Assembly: GCA_016718565.1 (NCBI GenBank)
Contig: JADKCZ010000001.1
Location: 868,001-932,000 of the forward strand
Length of the DNA: 64,000 bases
Direction of reading: 5' to 3'
Source: Anaeromyxobacter sp.
Lineage (GTDB): Bacteria; Myxococcota; Myxococcia; Myxococcales; Anaeromyxobacteraceae
Below the pieces are notes generated by a model. That model was not told where the DNA came from, did no database searches, and was given only the letters and a program-made list of their open reading frames with translations. Of the stretch, positions 62,301 to 64,000 are shown in pieces (the stretch's first letter is position 1; the number at the start of each line of letters is the position of its first letter). Made by a program: the position numbers and the translations under genes.

Positions 62301-63245
62301 TCAGCCCCCCCGCTCGCCGACCGCCTGCGCCAGCCGGACGAAGGTCTCCTCCAGCGTCTCCCGGTGGGGCGAGAGCAGCAGCACCTGCCCGCCGCGCGCC
62401 TGCACCCGGGCGGCGCCGGCGTTGGCGGCCTCCAGGGTGGCGAAGGTGAAGGCCTGGCCGTCCGGCGAGGGCCCGCCGTCCAGGGCCAGGGCCCGCACCT
62501 CGGCCACCGCCGCGGCGTCGAGCCCGGCGCAGCGCAGCTCCACCGCCCGCACCGTGCCGTCGAGCAGCGAGCCGAGCGTGCCCTCGCGCACCAGCCGGCC
62601 CTTGAGCAGCATGCCCACCCGATCGCAGATGGACTCCACGTCGGAGAGGATGTGGGTGGAGAAGAAGATGGTCTTGCCCTGGCGGCCCAGCTCGACCACC
62701 AGGTCGCGGACCTCCTTGCGGCCGATGGGGTCGAGGCCGCTCATGGGCTCGTCGAGCACCAGCAGCGGGGGGTCGTGCACCAGCGCCTGCGCCAGCCCGA
62801 GCCGCTGCACCATGCCCTTGGAGAACTTGCGCACCGACAGGTCGAGGGCGTGGCCCAGCCCGACCCGCTCCAGCAGCGCCAGGGCCCGGCGATCCAGGTC
62901 GGCGCCGGACAGGCCGGAGAGCCGGCCCAGGTAGCGCATCACCTCCAGCGGCCGCATGAAGTCGTGGAAGCTGGGGTTCTCCGGCAGGTAGCCCACCGTG
63001 AGCCGGGCCCGCGGGTCGTCGACCGGCGTGCCGAAGAGGGTGGCCGAGCCGGCGCTGGCCCTCACCAGCCCCACCAGCACCTTGATGGTGGTGGACTTGC
63101 CGGCGCCGTTGGGGCCGACGAAGCCGTAGACGCTGCCGGGCGCCACGGCGAGGTCGAGGTCGGCCAGGGCCTCCACCTTGCGGGCGCGCAGGCCCAGGCG
63201 GTAGGTCTTCGAGAGGCGGCTGCAGGAGATGGCGAGGTCGGCCAT
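62301..63245 (-). CDS. ABC transporter ATP-binding protein, possible PilH equivalent
   Basis: A 314-residue ABC-2 type ATPase. Walker A is GPNGAGKSTT, the signature is KFSKGMVQRLGLA, Walker B LLVLDEPMSGLDP, and the switch His lies in FFSTHILSD. The C-terminal 90 residues form the accessory domain seen in drug/export ATPases. It is paired 5 nt downstream of a membrane permease. In Myxococcus xanthus the pil cluster encodes an ABC pair (PilH/PilI) needed for pili; position next to pilus genes suggests the same here, but generic ABC-2 export ATPases look alike. Confidence 0.85.
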   Translation of the reverse strand: MADLAISCSRLSKTYRLGLRARKVEALADLDLAVAPGSVYGFVGPNGAGKSTTIKVLVGLVRASAGSATLFGTPVDDPRARLTVGYLPENPSFHDFMRPLEVMRYLGRLSGLSGADLDRRALALLERVGLGHALDLSVRKFSKGMVQRLGLAQALVHDPPLLVLDEPMSGLDPIGRKEVRDLVVELGRQGKTIFFSTHILSDVESICDRVGMLLKGRLVREGTLGSLLDGTVRAVELRCAGLDAAAVAEVRALALDGGPSPDGQAFTFATLEAANAGAARVQARGGQVLLLSPHRETLEETFVRLAQAVGERGG

Positions 63246-63250
63246 GGCGG

Positions 63251-64000
63251 TCAGCGGATGTCCCGGCGGGTGAAGACGGCGGCGGCCAGCAGGATCAGGG
63301 TGGCGGAGTAGCCCAGGCCGTAGGCGGCCCGCGCCAGCACCGAGCCGAGCGTCACCGGGTCGCCGTAGGTGACGGTCTCCTTGAGGTCCAGGAGCGACAT
63401 GTTGGGCAGGAGGTAGTCGAGCACCTGCACCAGCCCCTTCAGCTCGGTCTGTCGGGCCGTCAGCCAGAAGACCCGCACCTCGCCGAAGAGCCAGCCGGCC
63501 CCCACCACCGTGAGGGTGTAGATGCTGGCCAGGGTGGCGGTGGTGAAGGTGGAGAAGAGCACCGCGAAGGCGCCGCAGATGGCCAGCTGCACCGCGGTGA
63601 GGGCGAAGGTGGCGGCGAAGGCGCCGTCCAGGAAGGAGGGCGCCCCGCGGTAGAAGAGCAGCACCGCGCCGGTGGCCACCGCCATGAGCGCCACGTTGAG
63701 GGTCAGCACCGTCAGCAGCCCGAGGTACTTGCCCACCACGAAGCCGGCCCGCGAGACCGGCCGGGCCAGCGCCGGGTAGCAGGTGCGCCGGTCGATCTCG
63801 CGGCTCACCAGCCCCACCCCCAGGAAGACGGCGATGAGCGTGCCGAAGACCTGGGTGGCCGAGGTGCCCATGTTGGCGATGATGCGGTACTGCTCGCCCA
63901 GGGTGAGCTGCGAGATGGTGAGCGACCCCACCACCAGCAGCACCGCGAAGACCAGCAGGTTGTAGAGCAGGCGCTCGCGCAGCGCCTCCTTGACGGTGGT
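63251..64000 (-). CDS. ABC-2 type permease, 5' end outside window, possible PilI equivalent
   Basis: The last 249 codons of a membrane protein with about six helices, open to the window edge. Segments include LLYNLLVFAVLLVVGSLTI, GTLIAVFLGVGLVSREIDRRTCYPALARPVSRAGFVVGKYLG and ATLILLAAAVFTRRDIR. The VSREIDRRT cytoplasmic motif is typical of ABC-2 permeases. It forms a transporter with the downstream ATPase. A GTG at 63943 could start a shorter protein, but the upstream codons continue the same membrane topology, so the gene is truncated by the window. Confidence 0.8.
   Translation of the reverse strand, partial: TTVKEALRERLLYNLLVFAVLLVVGSLTISQLTLGEQYRIIANMGTSATQVFGTLIAVFLGVGLVSREIDRRTCYPALARPVSRAGFVVGKYLGLLTVLTLNVALMAVATGAVLLFYRGAPSFLDGAFAATFALTAVQLAICGAFAVLFSTFTTATLASIYTLTVVGAGWLFGEVRVFWLTARQTELKGLVQVLDYLLPNMSLLDLKETVTYGDPVTLGSVLARAAYGLGYSATLILLAAAVFTRRDIR

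Overview
The window is a contiguous stretch of a very GC-rich chromosome (GC-ending codons almost everywhere, many GTG starts) from a deltaproteobacterium-type Myxococcota, most plausibly Anaeromyxobacter or a close relative. The evidence is the PilB-PilT-PilC-PilS-PilR order typical of myxobacteria, DUF4388 regulatory proteins, a secreted protease ending in a MYXO-CTERM-like tail, a Ser/Thr kinase and a PP2C phosphatase. The genus is an inference from gene content. Nothing here looks like a prophage, integrated island, insertion sequence or CRISPR array, and I found no rRNA or tRNA gene.

Layout: 1-3.9 kb holds a partial PLP-dependent beta-synthase, an AmgK-like sugar kinase, and the acetate symporter pair (DUF485 protein plus ActP). 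4.2-8.8 kb is a compact forward run: a cNMP/CBS/DUF294 regulator, a DnaQ-like exonuclease, a metallophosphoesterase and a kinase fused to a universal stress domain. 8.9-12.3 kb has a small membrane protein and two MFS transporters; a MurU-like nucleotidyltransferase starts head-to-head with the second. 13.3-15.8 kb is a reverse run of lipid kinase, PP2C phosphatase and GYF_2/DUF4234 membrane protein. 15.8-22.5 kb runs forward: TrmL, two DUF4388 proteins (one with a J domain, one a response regulator), TsaD and RsmA. The response-regulator gene carries a hexanucleotide array that breaks its reading frame.

22.5-26 kb is reverse: a DUF1428 protein, an outer-membrane-like protein, a Tat-exported class V aminotransferase and an orphan small protein. 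26.2-30.3 kb is forward: deoxynucleoside kinase, PanB, PanC, SmpB and an HD-GYP-like protein. 30.5-42.1 kb is mostly reverse: a very large subtilase, DUF971, TANGO2-like NRDE, GTP-dependent PEPCK, an S1-domain protein and nicotinate phosphoribosyltransferase. Aconitase and RibF follow on the forward strand.

46.5-64 kb is a type IV pilus locus. pilBTCSR run forward from a well-formed sigma70-like promoter. They converge on a reverse-strand operon of four prepilin-like genes and a PilY1-like tip protein, preceded by an ABC ATPase and permease (possible PilH/PilI equivalents). The major pilin gene is not in the window. PilB, PilT and PilC supply extension, retraction and the platform; PilS/PilR would control pilin transcription; the minor pilins and PilY1 would prime and cap the fibre.

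Regulation: many genes lacking a Shine-Dalgarno sequence have a TANNNT-like box 4-10 nt before the start codon, which suggests short-leader or leaderless transcripts. Convergent gene pairs are usually separated by a strong GC hairpin.
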